From Saprospiraceae bacterium (GTDB lineage Bacteria; Bacteroidota; Bacteroidia; Chitinophagales; Saprospiraceae), in the NCBI GenBank assembly GCA_013214355.1, contig JABSSL010000091.1:1-64000 (forward strand): a stretch of DNA of 64,000 nucleotides. The letters run 5' to 3'. Below, one piece after another: positions 20,696-30,100 of the stretch; position 1 is the stretch's first letter, and each line of letters opens with the position of its first letter. The notes beneath the pieces were generated by a model. It did no database searches. It was not told where the DNA came from and was given only the letters and a program-made list of their open reading frames with translations. Made by a program: the position numbers and the translations under genes.

Positions 20696-21925
20696 ATGGA
20701 TAAATCAGAACTAGATCAAATGACAACTACGGCGATGAAGTTTACCGCCGAGGTGACCAATAAATGGACTTCCCGATTGGCAGGCTCACCGGCTTGCCTA
20801 GCTTGTGCAGATTTCTTAGCGGAAAGTCTATCCAAGTTTTGCGATCAGGTGGACCATCAGCTGTTTTCGGTGCGGCCGGGAGCCTTCCTTGGGTATATTC
20901 GGATTAACATTGTCTTGTATTTGATGGCATTGGTTGCATTGTTCCTGAAGCAACCAATGGTAGCTGCCTCGGTAGCTAGTCTATCTGTTTTGATCACCGT
21001 CATGGAATTCTTTATTTACAAGGAATTTGTGGATGGGCTGTATCCTAAAAAACAGGGGAAAAATGTCTTTGGACGGATTGAGCCGACTGGGGAGATTAAG
21101 CAACAAATTATTATCAGTGCTCATCATGATAGTGCACATATCTTCAATTTTTTGGAAAAAGATCCATCAACCTATGTACGTAAGGTGTTAGCCGGTACCG
21201 GTACCCAATTGGGTTTGTTTGTACTCACTTGGTTGATCTTGATCTTGATGTGGACAGGATTAGGAAGTGATATCCTGTATTGGGGGATAACTATTCTTTT
21301 GGCAGTAGCAGCATTAAATCTCTACCCTTTGTGGTTCTTCTATGCTAAAGAAGGAACGCCTGGGGCAGGAGACAATTTAGTGTGTACGGCTCTGGCCATG
21401 GAGATTGGGAAATACTTTGCCAAGGAAAAGGCCGAAGGTCGGGCCCTGCAGCATACACGCGTAGTGATTGGAAGTTGGGATGCAGAGGAATGCGGTTTAC
21501 GGGGCGCAAGAGCATTCGTCAAAAAGTATAAAACGGATCTTACCACACTCAAGACTTATAACTTCAATCTGGAGTGTATGTATGATCACAAAGCCTTGAG
21601 TTTTCTTCGATCTGATCTCAATAACTTTGTGCCTTTATCCGGAGAAATGGCGGAGGAGGGAGCCACAATTGCGAAGCACCTTGGGTATGAAGTTGGCGTC
21701 CACCCTTTCCCCTTTTTAGCAGGAGGTACGGATGCCGCAGAGTTTGCCAAGGCTGGGGTAGAAGCAACTACCTTGGCCGCTATGGATTGGGAAAACCGCG
21801 AAGCCGATACTGCCTACCACACCACCAGGGATACCATCGATGCTGTAGATAGAGATGCAGTAAGCCGTAGTATCATGATTGGCGTGCAATATGTGCTAGA
21901 AAAGGAGAAAGCCTTGCTTGCCTGA
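20696..21925 (+). CDS. membrane-embedded M28-family zinc metallopeptidase
   Basis: A 409-residue protein of the M28 aminopeptidase/carboxypeptidase fold. Metal-site motifs visible are HHDS (His144-Asp145 region), GAGDN (Asp226), the adjacent acidic pair Glu264-Glu265 in DAEECG, and a late AGGTDAAEF plus AYHT motif (last zinc His). Unlike typical secreted M28 enzymes it has no signal peptide. It carries hydrophobic segments at about 67-107, just before the catalytic domain, and a pair at about 172-216 inserted between the first and second metal ligands, so it is probably an integral membrane peptidase. The ATG at 20696 gives a normal-length start. It stands alone, with terminators upstream. 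Confidence 0.85.
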   Translation: MDKSELDQMTTTAMKFTAEVTNKWTSRLAGSPACLACADFLAESLSKFCDQVDHQLFSVRPGAFLGYIRINIVLYLMALVALFLKQPMVAASVASLSVLITVMEFFIYKEFVDGLYPKKQGKNVFGRIEPTGEIKQQIIISAHHDSAHIFNFLEKDPSTYVRKVLAGTGTQLGLFVLTWLILILMWTGLGSDILYWGITILLAVAALNLYPLWFFYAKEGTPGAGDNLVCTALAMEIGKYFAKEKAEGRALQHTRVVIGSWDAEECGLRGARAFVKKYKTDLTTLKTYNFNLECMYDHKALSFLRSDLNNFVPLSGEMAEEGATIAKHLGYEVGVHPFPFLAGGTDAAEFAKAGVEATTLAAMDWENREADTAYHTTRDTIDAVDRDAVSRSIMIGVQYVLEKEKALLA

Positions 21926-22013
21926 CCCCGCTTGGAATCCTTTTGACTTGGTCGTGGTAAGTGTAATGTGCTATTTCAATCATAAATGTTATTGACAACG
22001 GCCCGGGCCTCGA

Positions 22014-22484
22014 ATGCTTATTATGAAAAGAAAATGGAATCTGTCTGAAGAACAATACTTTGGCATAGGTATCTATCGACCCAAAACCGCTGAGAATTTG
22101 GGTACCCTATGGCGCACTGCCCTGGTCTATGGAGCAAGTTTTGTCTTCGTCATTGAAGCCAAGTATAAGAAGAAAAGTAGCGATGTGTTAAAGGTGTGGT
22201 CTAAGATTCCTCTTTTTCAGTATAAAACGCTAGAAGCTTTCCTGGATAGCGTACCGTACAGCTGCCAGTTGATTGGTGTTGAAATGGATGATAAGGCCCA
22301 GGCTATCAAAGACTTTGAACATCCTACACGTGCCGTTTATTTACTGGGTGCAGAAGATAATGGCTTGCCAAAAGACTTGAAGAAGCGCTGTCACGAACTG
22401 GTGTTCCTTCCCGGGGAGACCTCCTTGAATGTGGCCGTAGCTGGAAGCATTGTCATCTTTGACCGGATCAATAAATTGGAGTGA
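22014..22484 (+). CDS. SpoU/TrmH-family RNA 2'-O-methyltransferase
   Basis: A 156-residue SPOUT-fold methyltransferase that should transfer a methyl group from S-adenosylmethionine to a ribose 2'-OH in tRNA or rRNA. All three SpoU motifs are present: motif 1 (TAENLGTLWRTA, with the catalytic Arg), motif 2 (YLLGAEDNGLP) and motif 3 (LPGETSLNVAVAGSIVIFD), which form the trefoil-knot cofactor site. It lacks the N-terminal RNA-binding extension of larger TrmH/RlmB proteins and is close in size to TrmL-like enzymes. The exact target base cannot be read from sequence. ATG at 22023 is an alternative start three codons in. Confidence 0.88.
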   Translation: MLIMKRKWNLSEEQYFGIGIYRPKTAENLGTLWRTALVYGASFVFVIEAKYKKKSSDVLKVWSKIPLFQYKTLEAFLDSVPYSCQLIGVEMDDKAQAIKDFEHPTRAVYLLGAEDNGLPKDLKKRCHELVFLPGETSLNVAVAGSIVIFDRINKLE

Positions 22485-22570
22485 GAGATACATCCTTGAT
22501 CGATTAGTGTCTTAAGTGTATATTTAGGAGTAGACTATAAAGTTCATTCTCGACCTTAAAATTCACCAAT

Positions 22571-23365
22571 ATGATCAAGACGCTTAAAAAAGTAATACTA
22601 AGTTCACTTTCCATTCTTGGGATCAGTTTTGTTTTCTGGCTTGTCCTGTTCCTAAATCCAAGCTTGTCCTATGCCAATAAAACACAAGTTGATTTTATTA
22701 GCATTTACCATAATCAACCTTTAGAGGCAGAGGCGGAAGCTGTCATTAGAAATGCTGCTGGCATCCTGAAAAAATCCGATCTATTTAAGGATGAAGTATC
22801 CATTCATTTCTGCATGAATGATGATAAATTATACCCCAATCTACACCCACTAGCAGGCCAACCACTGGCCTATGCCTTCTTGAACAAAACCATTGCCAAG
22901 AACTGCAAATTAAATTTTGGTGACAATACCGCGGAAACGCAATGGGCGATTAATCAAGATGAAATTAGGAAGTTCAATCTTACCTGGTTGTTGGCGCACG
23001 AATTTACCCATAATCTGCAGTATCGTGCCGACCGAAATTATGTGATCCGAAGTACCATGGGTAGCCTGAATTGGAAGTTGGAAGGACACGCTGAATACAT
23101 CGCTCGGGAATTTAAGGGAGATGGATTGCTAAAGGCTAAAATTGATAAGTTCCTACTCGAAGAACAGAAAGAATTCAAAGGCTTACCGGTATTTGAACTG
23201 GAAGATGGGACTCAACAAATATTATCCTACTACAAGTATGCTCTTGCTATCCAATATTTGATGGAGGAGAAAGGGCTAGATTTTGAACAAATTTGTAGCT
23301 ACGAGACCGACTTGGATGTGTTGTTTGATGAAATGATTGATTGGAAAAATACCACGACTGAGTAA
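22571..23365 (+). CDS. membrane-anchored gluzincin-like putative metalloprotease
   Basis: A 264-residue protein with an N-terminal signal anchor (about 8-36) and an otherwise extracytoplasmic domain. It contains the zincin motif HEFTH (His143, Glu144, His147) and, about 24 residues on, EGHAEY (Glu171 or Glu175), a spacing and context typical of the third zinc ligand in gluzincins. No named family was recognised, so peptidase activity is inferred from the motif only. It stands alone, with intergenic DNA upstream and a bidirectional terminator after it. Confidence 0.7.
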   Translation: MIKTLKKVILSSLSILGISFVFWLVLFLNPSLSYANKTQVDFISIYHNQPLEAEAEAVIRNAAGILKKSDLFKDEVSIHFCMNDDKLYPNLHPLAGQPLAYAFLNKTIAKNCKLNFGDNTAETQWAINQDEIRKFNLTWLLAHEFTHNLQYRADRNYVIRSTMGSLNWKLEGHAEYIAREFKGDGLLKAKIDKFLLEEQKEFKGLPVFELEDGTQQILSYYKYALAIQYLMEEKGLDFEQICSYETDLDVLFDEMIDWKNTTTE

Positions 23366-23416
23366 GCATTCTCTTACTGTGTTCGCAACATCGACAAGGG
23401 GAGCGAAATGGAGAAG

Positions 23417-23458
23417 ATGGAAGACTAGCTAGCAAAAAATAGAAGGCTAGTCTTCCAT
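23417..23458. terminator. bidirectional terminator between convergent genes
   Basis: A perfect 13-bp inverted repeat (ATGGAAGACTAGC at 23417-23429 and its complement at 23446-23458), with an A-rich loop and a T-run on the plus-strand side, lies between the convergent gluzincin and iorB-like genes. Confidence 0.75.
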
Positions 23459-23479
23459 ATTTATAGCGAATCGATCCGA

Positions 23480-25744
23480 TTAGCTCAATCTTACCGGTAA
23501 TTTCGTAATCCGTTGCCCCGTCGCCTGGTAAATGGCATTACAAAGTGCCGGAATGAACGGTGGTACTGGCGGCTCGCCAACACCCGTTGGATTTTCCTGA
23601 CTATCAATGATATGGACAGCCGTTTCGTAAGGCGCATCCGTGATGCGGGCCACCAGATAATCATGGAAATTATTCTGTTGAACTGCTCCATCCTTCACCG
23701 TAATCTCACTCTTCAAGGCTAGACTGGCGCCAAAGGCTGCCCCGCCCTCAAACTGAGCCTTGATTCGCTCAGGATTAACGGGAACTCCACAGTCGACAGC
23801 AAAGTGCACCATGGGGATCTTGATATTATTATTGTCGTCCACTTCCACTTCTACCACACAAGCTACGTAAGTCAAGAAGCTGCGATGCGCCGCAAAACCC
23901 ATCCCTTTGCCAGCCGTCATTTCTTTGCCCCATCCCGACTTATCCTTGACGGTTTGAATCACGTTCTTGAAACGAGCAGTACTCCATGGGAAGTCTTCCA
24001 CTTTTTCATTGTAATTCCAAAAGCCTTCTACCAGATTGTCAAAATCGATGTCTCGATCAGCTCCGATCATATCCAGTGCATTGTCGATGGGGTCCATCTC
24101 CCGCGCCTCTGCTACCTGATCCAACATGGATCCTACGGCAAAGGCATGATTGATATTGCCTACCGATCGCAACCATCCGATTCTGATTTGGGTCGGCGCT
24201 TCGTTAGATTCGCAACAGACGTTGGCCACATCAAAGGGCATATCAAGCATACCCATACATAGCTCAAAGTTGGAAGCTTCTTTGGCATTAGGATCGGCGG
24301 AACCCCCAATAGATGGGAAAATCGATCGATGTAGCCAAGCGCTTACCTTGTTGTTTTCATCAATTCCCACTTTCATATGCTGTGCACAGAGGAAGTGATA
24401 GAAACTACTTTGGATATCATCCTCTCTGGTCCACAGCAGTTTGATGGGGCTCCCGGTTTCTTTTGATATAACAGCTGCCTCAACGGCAAATTCTGGCTTG
24501 GACTTTCTACCAAATGCACCTCCAAGAAGCGTTACATTAACGGTTACCTTCTCTTCCTCAATACCCAGTACTCCCGCCACTGCTCTTCCTGTCCATTGTG
24601 GATCCTGTACGGGTGCCCAAACTTCGCAGCTGCCATCTTCTTTGAAGTGAGCCACGGCGCAAGGCGTTTCCATCGGGGAGTGAGAAAAGTGTGGTACTTT
24701 AAAGTCGGTCTCAATGACCTTTGTTGCACCACTTAGCGCACTTTTAATATTCCCCTGCTCCCTTTTGATATTTCCGTTTTTCGAGGTTTTAGTTTGTAGC
24801 TCATCAAGGTAGGCGACAGAGTCATAACTAGAATTGGATCCTTTATCCCACTCAATTTCTAGAGCCTCTCTACCTTTCAAAGCTGCCCAAGTATCATCTG
24901 CCACCACGACAATCCCACCTAATGGCTTTTCGAATCCTGTGGGAAAACCTGGTGCTTCTACTTTGAAAACTTTCTGTACGCCAGGTACTTGCTCGGCGGC
25001 TTCCATCTTAAAGGACTTAATACCCGCTCCGGCTTCAGGGTTTCGCTGAACAACAGCCACCTTTGTGCCAGGCACCTGAGTATCTAAGCCAAACCCAGCC
25101 TTTCCAGTGACGATGTCCTCTAGATCGTAGATAGAGGTTTTTTTGGTAATATACTTGAAGTCCTCATGAGCCTTCAATTTGATCTCACTTTCATCTGGTA
25201 TAGGCATATCCCCGATTTTTTCAGCTAGATAGCCATAGCCGAAAACTTCCCCAGAAGTATGTACCACCGTATGATTTTGGGCCTTGCATTCACTAACAGG
25301 GACATCCCATTCCCGGGCAGCAGCTTTTTCAAGCATCAAACGAACGGTGGCACCAGCTTTGCGCAATTGAGGGTAGAACATTCTTACGCTGTAGGAACCA
25401 TCCGTGTTCTGGTCTCCATATTTGGCATCATTTACCGCTTGCACAATCTTTACTTGGTCCCAATCTGCTTCCATTTCATCAGCCATGATCAAAGGTAAGC
25501 TGGTGCGTATCCCCGTACCCATTTCGGAACGGTGGGCTACTAGGGTTACTTCGCCAGATCCATTGATGCTGATGTAGACATTAGGAGTGAAAACTGCATT
25601 CGGGTCTCCAGTGAGGAACTTTGGCTTCTGCTCGCAGGACAGTTGGATGCCTAGCATAAGCCCCCCAGCTCCAATGGCACTTTTACGTAGGAAGTCTCTT
25701 CGACTGACTTTATATATCTTAGGTGTTGATTTTTGACTCATCAT
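23480..25744 (-). CDS. xanthine dehydrogenase-family molybdopterin-binding subunit, IorB-like, TAT-exported
   Basis: A 754-residue large subunit of a molybdenum hydroxylase of the isoquinoline 1-oxidoreductase/aldehyde oxidase type, which hydroxylates aldehydes or N-heterocycles using water. The N-terminus has a twin-arginine signal (SRRDFLRK then a hydrophobic run ending in Cys), so the holoenzyme is likely periplasmic. The GGAFGRK motif of the cofactor-binding domain and the C-terminal GVGEPPVPP motif with the catalytic Glu are intact, and the length matches the single-chain IorB group. Its start overlaps the stop of the iron-sulfur subunit by 4 bp (ATGA), so the pair is translationally coupled. 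Substrate is unknown; no cytochrome or XdhC maturase gene lies beside it. Confidence 0.88.
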   Translation of the reverse strand: MMSQKSTPKIYKVSRRDFLRKSAIGAGGLMLGIQLSCEQKPKFLTGDPNAVFTPNVYISINGSGEVTLVAHRSEMGTGIRTSLPLIMADEMEADWDQVKIVQAVNDAKYGDQNTDGSYSVRMFYPQLRKAGATVRLMLEKAAAREWDVPVSECKAQNHTVVHTSGEVFGYGYLAEKIGDMPIPDESEIKLKAHEDFKYITKKTSIYDLEDIVTGKAGFGLDTQVPGTKVAVVQRNPEAGAGIKSFKMEAAEQVPGVQKVFKVEAPGFPTGFEKPLGGIVVVADDTWAALKGREALEIEWDKGSNSSYDSVAYLDELQTKTSKNGNIKREQGNIKSALSGATKVIETDFKVPHFSHSPMETPCAVAHFKEDGSCEVWAPVQDPQWTGRAVAGVLGIEEEKVTVNVTLLGGAFGRKSKPEFAVEAAVISKETGSPIKLLWTREDDIQSSFYHFLCAQHMKVGIDENNKVSAWLHRSIFPSIGGSADPNAKEASNFELCMGMLDMPFDVANVCCESNEAPTQIRIGWLRSVGNINHAFAVGSMLDQVAEAREMDPIDNALDMIGADRDIDFDNLVEGFWNYNEKVEDFPWSTARFKNVIQTVKDKSGWGKEMTAGKGMGFAAHRSFLTYVACVVEVEVDDNNNIKIPMVHFAVDCGVPVNPERIKAQFEGGAAFGASLALKSEITVKDGAVQQNNFHDYLVARITDAPYETAVHIIDSQENPTGVGEPPVPPFIPALCNAIYQATGQRITKLPVRLS

Positions 25745-26205
25745 GATAATTCGTTTTTAGCGGCCCTTTTAATTGCTCTTCGGATTCTTACGTATGTACC
25801 ACAGCGGCAGATGTTACCCGCCATGGCAGCATCTATGTCTGCATCCGTAGGATTCTTGTTTTCTTCTAATAGAGCGATAGCCGACATAATTTGGCCACTT
25901 TGGCAGAAACCGCATTGCGGCACATCTTCCAAAATCCAAGCTTGCTGTACCGGATGGAGCTCTTTTTCGCCTACTCCTTCAATGGTAGTAATCGTCTGCT
26001 CGCCGACGGCAGAAATTGGAACGCTACAAGAACGCATGGGCGCGCCATCTAGATGGACGGTACAAGCACCACAGAGGGCCTTCCCACATCCATATTTAGT
26101 GCCGGTGAGGGTTAGTTTGTCGCGCAACACCCAGAGCAAAGGGGTATCCGGCATTGCTTCAACCTCCACGGTTTGTTGGTTAACTTTCAATGTATATTTT
26201 GCCAT
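25741..26205 (-). CDS. (2Fe-2S)-binding small subunit of molybdenum hydroxylase, IorA-like
   Basis: A 154-residue electron-transfer subunit partnering the IorB-like protein. The plant-type ferredoxin domain has Cys40, Cys45, Cys48 and Cys60; the helical second-cluster domain has Cys98, Cys101, Cys133 and Cys135 (CGFC and CRC motifs), so both [2Fe-2S] clusters should form. The length is normal for the family. It has no signal peptide and would be exported with the TAT-tagged large subunit. It is the first gene of the two-gene operon and diverges from the Crp/Fnr gene at 26489, which is a plausible local regulator (inference). Confidence 0.9.
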   Translation of the reverse strand: MAKYTLKVNQQTVEVEAMPDTPLLWVLRDKLTLTGTKYGCGKALCGACTVHLDGAPMRSCSVPISAVGEQTITTIEGVGEKELHPVQQAWILEDVPQCGFCQSGQIMSAIALLEENKNPTDADIDAAMAGNICRCGTYVRIRRAIKRAAKNELS

Positions 26206-26488
26206 AGCTAATGAGTTTAGGTCATTTCATTTGTGAAATCGTATTCAGACCTTCTAAAGATAACTCTATTTTTTTTGGTCGCTACCAAATTTCCTGCGGA
26301 CAAAAACTAGACAGGAGACCAGGAGGCAATTCTATCCACCCATCCTTGCCTCCCCAACACTTCCTCGTTGGGCCTTTCCCCAAAGCATCCCTTTGTACTT
26401 ATTTGGTATCTTTATGTCACGTCTTTTCACTTGTTTGGTCTTTTCCCCACACAACCCCCAACCCCAAGCCAAATTCTAATCTACAGCT

Positions 26489-27064
26489 ATGGACCTGAAT
26501 AATTTTAAAACCCAAATCCGAAACATTACGGATTTTAGCGAGGAAGAGTGCGGTATGTTCATTCCGTTTCTGAAGCAGGTGAGTTTGGAAAAAGGAGCGT
26601 TTTGGTTAAGGGAAAGCCAGCGGATAGATCGGATTGCTTTTGTTGAAAAAGGAGCACTACGCTTGTTTTATACCCAGGACGGGAAGGAGATCAATAATCA
26701 CTTTTTCCTTGAAAACGATTATGCGGTGTCTTATTTGGATTTGCTAAAACAGCGCCCCAGTCGTTACAATATTCAAGCGCTTGAGCAGACGGATTTGCTC
26801 ACATTTACCGTTGGAGCACTGGAAGAGGCTTATGCGGCATCCAAAAACTGGGAGCGCTTTGGGCGAATTATTGCGGAAAATGCCTATGGTATTGCTACCA
26901 ATCGTTTTGAATCCTTTTTGTTCTTATCGGCCAAAGAACGCTATCTCCAAATGCTAGAAGATTATCCCCGTTTTCTTCCGCGCATTCCACTTTATCACTT
27001 GGCCTCTTATCTCGGCATGGAAAGAGAAAGCTTGAGCCGAATTCGCAGAGAATTGTCCAATTAG
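26489..27064 (+). CDS. Crp/Fnr-family transcriptional regulator
   Basis: A 191-residue regulator with an N-terminal cyclic-nucleotide-binding-like beta-barrel (about 15-120; FVEKGALRLFYTQDGKE is the typical Bacteroidota barrel core) and a C-terminal winged helix-turn-helix (about 145-190; YHLASYLGMERESLSRIRREL). It lacks the Cys cluster of Fnr and a clear cAMP phosphate-binding cassette, like most Bacteroidota Crp-like proteins, so its ligand is unknown. It faces away from the iorAB-like operon across 283 bp, suggesting control of that operon or itself, although no clear TTGA-N6-TCAA box was seen there. Confidence 0.88.
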   Translation: MDLNNFKTQIRNITDFSEEECGMFIPFLKQVSLEKGAFWLRESQRIDRIAFVEKGALRLFYTQDGKEINNHFFLENDYAVSYLDLLKQRPSRYNIQALEQTDLLTFTVGALEEAYAASKNWERFGRIIAENAYGIATNRFESFLFLSAKERYLQMLEDYPRFLPRIPLYHLASYLGMERESLSRIRRELSN

Positions 27065-27109
27065 TTTTCGATTGTAACATAGATCAATTTTTCTGATCGG
27101 ACTAGCCAA

Positions 27110-27117
27110 TACTTTTG
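27110..27117 (+). promoter_or_regulatory. Bacteroidota -7 promoter element
   Basis: TACTTTTG matches TAnnTTTG and lies 28 bp before the ATG of the lipoprotein gene at 27146; a clear -33 TTG was not identified. Confidence 0.45.
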
Positions 27118-27145
27118 TGTCATTCTCAATTAAAAAAAGTTTGAC

Positions 27146-27778
27146 ATGAAATCTTCAATGTTTCTTTTCGGTATCGTATTGGCATTATTCCTGGCCTCCT
27201 GCGGCACGACACAGCAATCGGGTATTCCCTCCAGCGATCAACTACCACAAATTACTGATAACTATTCCATCGTTTGGGTGGGAACTGGGGAATCTTTTTT
27301 GTTTAAAGATGGTAAGTATATTCGGACGGAGTCAAATGACTATGCCTTTGAGGTAGTCCAAAGGAGATATGCTAATAGTTGGAAATCGGTGAAAAATATG
27401 CATCGTATTCACCCAGATTATGATGGAAAGGCCGGCCCAAGAGAGCAAACCCTTTTCTTTGCAATTGATTTCAGGAGAGAAAGTGAAGAAATTGTGTCGT
27501 TGATAAGGTCCTCCTTAGGATCAGGTATAGGGCAAAGCGATGCCCAGTTTCGTGAGCAGATGATAGAACTAGAAGTGGAGGGGATTAGTCGCTTTGCGCC
27601 TTACAATACCATTCGGATCACACAACACTATCAATATGAAGAGGGGCAATTGCTTGAGACAGTGGAGCTTTTCAAGAAAAAAGAAGGTAAGGAATTACCC
27701 TTCGCCAAGATCCAGGAAAGGGCGATGATCTTTAGACCGACAACCCTGACTACAGCGCCGACTACCTTCGTAGACTAA
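27146..27778 (+). CDS. putative lipoprotein of unknown function
   Basis: A 210-residue protein with a lipoprotein signal peptide: a hydrophobic run from 5 to 17 and lipobox LASC with the acylated Cys at 19, followed by GTTQQSG. The rest is soluble and mixed alpha/beta, with no family recognised; short runs such as YNTIRITQHYQYEEGQLLETVELF look like beta hairpins. It should sit on the periplasmic or outer face of an envelope membrane. A good -7 promoter element lies just upstream, and the gene is followed by an inverted-repeat element rather than a clear terminator. Confidence 0.7.
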   Translation: MKSSMFLFGIVLALFLASCGTTQQSGIPSSDQLPQITDNYSIVWVGTGESFLFKDGKYIRTESNDYAFEVVQRRYANSWKSVKNMHRIHPDYDGKAGPREQTLFFAIDFRRESEEIVSLIRSSLGSGIGQSDAQFREQMIELEVEGISRFAPYNTIRITQHYQYEEGQLLETVELFKKKEGKELPFAKIQERAMIFRPTTLTTAPTTFVD

Positions 27779-27791
27779 GCAAACTAAATTT

Positions 27792-27932
27792 ACTACTTAA
27801 CCCGAGTTGCGATGAATGAGCGCAAAAAAGGAAGATTTTGCAGAAAACAGAGCCGAGAACTTGGTTTTGCAGCAAATATCTGACGCATTTGGGCTCTTGA
27901 GGATGAATCGCAACTTGCATTACTTAAGTAGT
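27792..27932. repeat. imperfect inverted-repeat element (MITE-like)
   Basis: The left end ACTACTTAAcccgAGTTGC (27792-27810) reappears inverted at 27907-27932 as ATCGCAACT...TTAAGTAGT, with about 4 extra bases on the right. The 90-bp centre contains two copies of TTTTGCAG and no ORF. It fills the gap between two plus-strand genes and may be a small non-autonomous element or a long-stem RNA. Confidence 0.45.
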
Positions 27933-27963
27933 TTGGGATAGAGACACGCGCTAAATCTAAAAT

Positions 27964-28845
27964 ATGCTTGATCTTCTAGTACTGCTTTTTCTACTAAGTA
28001 TTCTGCACGGCTTTTTTCTAATCTATTCGACTTCGAATCAGTATGAAGCTTGGTTTGACTCTAAAAGGATGCTATTCTTGCTGTTATTGTGGTCGATTTT
28101 TGGCCTTCTGTTAGGATTAGAACAGACTAGTGCTTGGGGATGTGTTATTTCTCCTTTAGACCTATTCACAACTAAGAATATTCTGTTATCAGGAATATCC
28201 ATCGGATTCCTATTTTTAGCTTTCCAGACCAAAAATGTAGGAAGGCAGATTTTTCTTGGAATTGCTGAGTGCTTGTTCTGGGTCGGGAAGTTGTTGCTGT
28301 TTAAAGGAGGTTATGCTGTCGGCATTACGGCTTCTGCCGATCTTTTTGTACTAGGATATGATACTTTGAGTTTATATACTAGGCTCTTCGTGATAGGCTT
28401 GGGGGTACAAAAGCAGGGCTTTAGTCTTTGGAAGATCGCCGCCGCAGTTCAGGTAGTAATGGCCGTGAAAGTAATTTTCTTTGCAACTCCTGCTACCTTG
28501 GTTTACGAGCATAGATGGGAAATGGAAAAAGCAGAAGAAGCACATCGCTTCCTGCTTGGTGATTGGAAGGGAGATATGATCGAGGGGAACAAGATTACTG
28601 AGTGTAGTAAGTCGGAGGTTCTAATTTCTATTAATGAAAAGTCGGTCTCTTTTACCGGGACTGATGAATTAAGGGGTGAATATCAGCTAATCCTGTACGG
28701 AGCGGAAGATGGAAGTTTACTTAGTTTCGAATCTTTCGATCACCATACACTAATGGTCAAGTATATTTCAGTGGACTCGCTCGCATTTGTCCTTTCTGAC
28801 AGAGAGCAGCGTTTTCAGTTTAGCCTGGATCGAATTATTGAATAA
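27964..28845 (+). CDS. polytopic membrane protein with soluble C-terminal domain, unknown function
   Basis: A 293-residue protein, not recognised. The first about 185 residues contain roughly six hydrophobic segments (starting at residue 2 with LDLLVLLFLLSILHGFFLIY), and the last about 105 residues form a soluble, beta-rich domain beginning FLLGDWKGD, which resembles lipocalin-like starts in which a W-K-G-D strand is followed by about eight strands; that resemblance is weak. Its stop overlaps the start of the DUF2625 gene (TAATG), so the two, and the TPR gene after them, are probably co-translated. Confidence 0.6.
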   Translation: MLDLLVLLFLLSILHGFFLIYSTSNQYEAWFDSKRMLFLLLLWSIFGLLLGLEQTSAWGCVISPLDLFTTKNILLSGISIGFLFLAFQTKNVGRQIFLGIAECLFWVGKLLLFKGGYAVGITASADLFVLGYDTLSLYTRLFVIGLGVQKQGFSLWKIAAAVQVVMAVKVIFFATPATLVYEHRWEMEKAEEAHRFLLGDWKGDMIEGNKITECSKSEVLISINEKSVSFTGTDELRGEYQLILYGAEDGSLLSFESFDHHTLMVKYISVDSLAFVLSDREQRFQFSLDRIIE

Positions 28846-29561
28846 TGTTTAGCAATCAGCATAATATGAAGATACGTTCTGTAGAGGAACTACTTGATTC
28901 CGAGGACACCGGTTGGAAACTGGTGTCCGAGTGGATCGCGGAAGCTACCAATGAGATTCAGGTTTTAGGTCGAGACACAGAAAAGGGTAGGACTGCTTTG
29001 TATCATACCCAAGTGACTACAAGATCACCGATGGGGGCTATCATTTTCCATACAGGAGGAATCTTGGTTGATCAGGCTTGGATCCGGATATTAGGATCTG
29101 GCTCAGCAGAAATGCAAAGAAGCCTACCAAGCTGGAATCAAGGTAAAGCTTTTGATAATTATGGTGAATCTATTCCCTTTTTGCTCGTAGCTGATGATGC
29201 AGTGGGTGGTTTTTTTGCGCTTAATGGTGGCGGATTAGGAGAGGATCATGGAAGGGTATATTATTTTGCTCCTGATTGTTTAGAATGGGAAGCACTCGAC
29301 CTTACTTACACTGCGTTCTTGTCTTGGGCGTTTACAGGTGATTTGGCTGATTTTTATCAGAATTGTCGCTGGAAAACCTGGGCGGAGGAAGTGCCAAAGA
29401 TGAAGGCAGACCAAGTTATGAGTTTTTATCCTTTTCTTTGGGTGGGGTCTATGGATCTGGAACAACGCCAAAGAAAAACAATTCCAGTTCAGGAAGCCTG
29501 GGGACTACAAATGGACTTCAGGAACCAATTATTAAGCAAATGGGAAAATGAAAATGGATAG
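28845..29561 (+). CDS. DUF2625 family protein
   Basis: A 238-residue soluble protein. The run VTTRSPMGAIIFHTGGILVDQAWIRILGSG and the following FLLVADDAVGGFFALNGG match my memory of the DUF2625 family, whose biochemical role is not known. ATG at 28866 (MKIRSVEELLD) matches the usual family N-terminus and may be the true start; ATG at 28845 overlaps the previous stop. The gene overlaps the TPR gene by 14 bp. The tight trio (membrane protein, DUF2625, TPR) suggests joint function; small soluble proteins of this sort often sit in immunity or accessory islands (inference). Confidence 0.8.
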   Translation: MFSNQHNMKIRSVEELLDSEDTGWKLVSEWIAEATNEIQVLGRDTEKGRTALYHTQVTTRSPMGAIIFHTGGILVDQAWIRILGSGSAEMQRSLPSWNQGKAFDNYGESIPFLLVADDAVGGFFALNGGGLGEDHGRVYYFAPDCLEWEALDLTYTAFLSWAFTGDLADFYQNCRWKTWAEEVPKMKADQVMSFYPFLWVGSMDLEQRQRKTIPVQEAWGLQMDFRNQLLSKWENENG

Positions 29562-30087
29562 TAGTAAAGCAATCAGTGACAAGTTAGCAGCCTTTTGTCA
29601 AGCCAACCATATCATATTGAATACCGAAAACTTCAATATGGTTTGCAAGGAGGCTTTAACAGAGGAAGAGTACCATCAATGTTTCCTTTCCCATGAAGTA
29701 GGTGACCAACTGGATGCTTTGGCTCAGAAAGGGGATGCCGCATTTGAACGTGGTTCCTATCGTAATGCCATTAAAACCTATCAAAAAGGCTTAGACTTAT
29801 TACCAGAGCCCAGGAACTTATGGGAGGCGAAATTATGGTTTACCGCAGCCATTGCTGATGCCTACTGGTTCTTGGAGAAGTATCCGGAAGCCCTTGAATT
29901 CTTGGACGAGTCTTTGGTAGTCGAGGGGGGGCATGCTAATCCCTTTATCCGCTTGCGTCGGGGACAAGTCCTGTTTGAGTTAGGGCGCATGGAAGAGGCT
30001 AGGGAAGAACTACTGAAGGGCTACAAACTTGGTGGAGAGGAGCTGTTTGAAGACGAGGATGAGAAGTATTTGGATTTGATAGCCTAG
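29548..30087 (+). CDS. tetratricopeptide-repeat protein
   Basis: A 179-residue soluble protein. A helical N-terminus (1-50) is followed by about three TPR-like helix pairs from residue 58 (GDAAFERGSYRNAIKTYQKGLDLLP; IADAYWFLEKYPEALEFLDESL; RRGQVLFELGRMEEAREELLKGYK), a protein-binding scaffold. The C-terminus is acidic (ELFEDEDEKYLDLIA). It overlaps the DUF2625 gene by 14 bp and ends convergent with the LysM gene of the STAND operon, 13 bp away. Partner unknown; DUF2625 is the obvious candidate. Confidence 0.8.
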   Translation: MKMDSSKAISDKLAAFCQANHIILNTENFNMVCKEALTEEEYHQCFLSHEVGDQLDALAQKGDAAFERGSYRNAIKTYQKGLDLLPEPRNLWEAKLWFTAAIADAYWFLEKYPEALEFLDESLVVEGGHANPFIRLRRGQVLFELGRMEEAREELLKGYKLGGEELFEDEDEKYLDLIA

Positions 30088-30100
30088 CCTTATAAGACCA

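Noticed and set aside
23804..24262. Plus-strand open frame opposite the IorB-like gene
   Set aside because: The minus strand encodes intact molybdenum hydroxylase motifs across this stretch, and the plus-strand translation is not protein-like.
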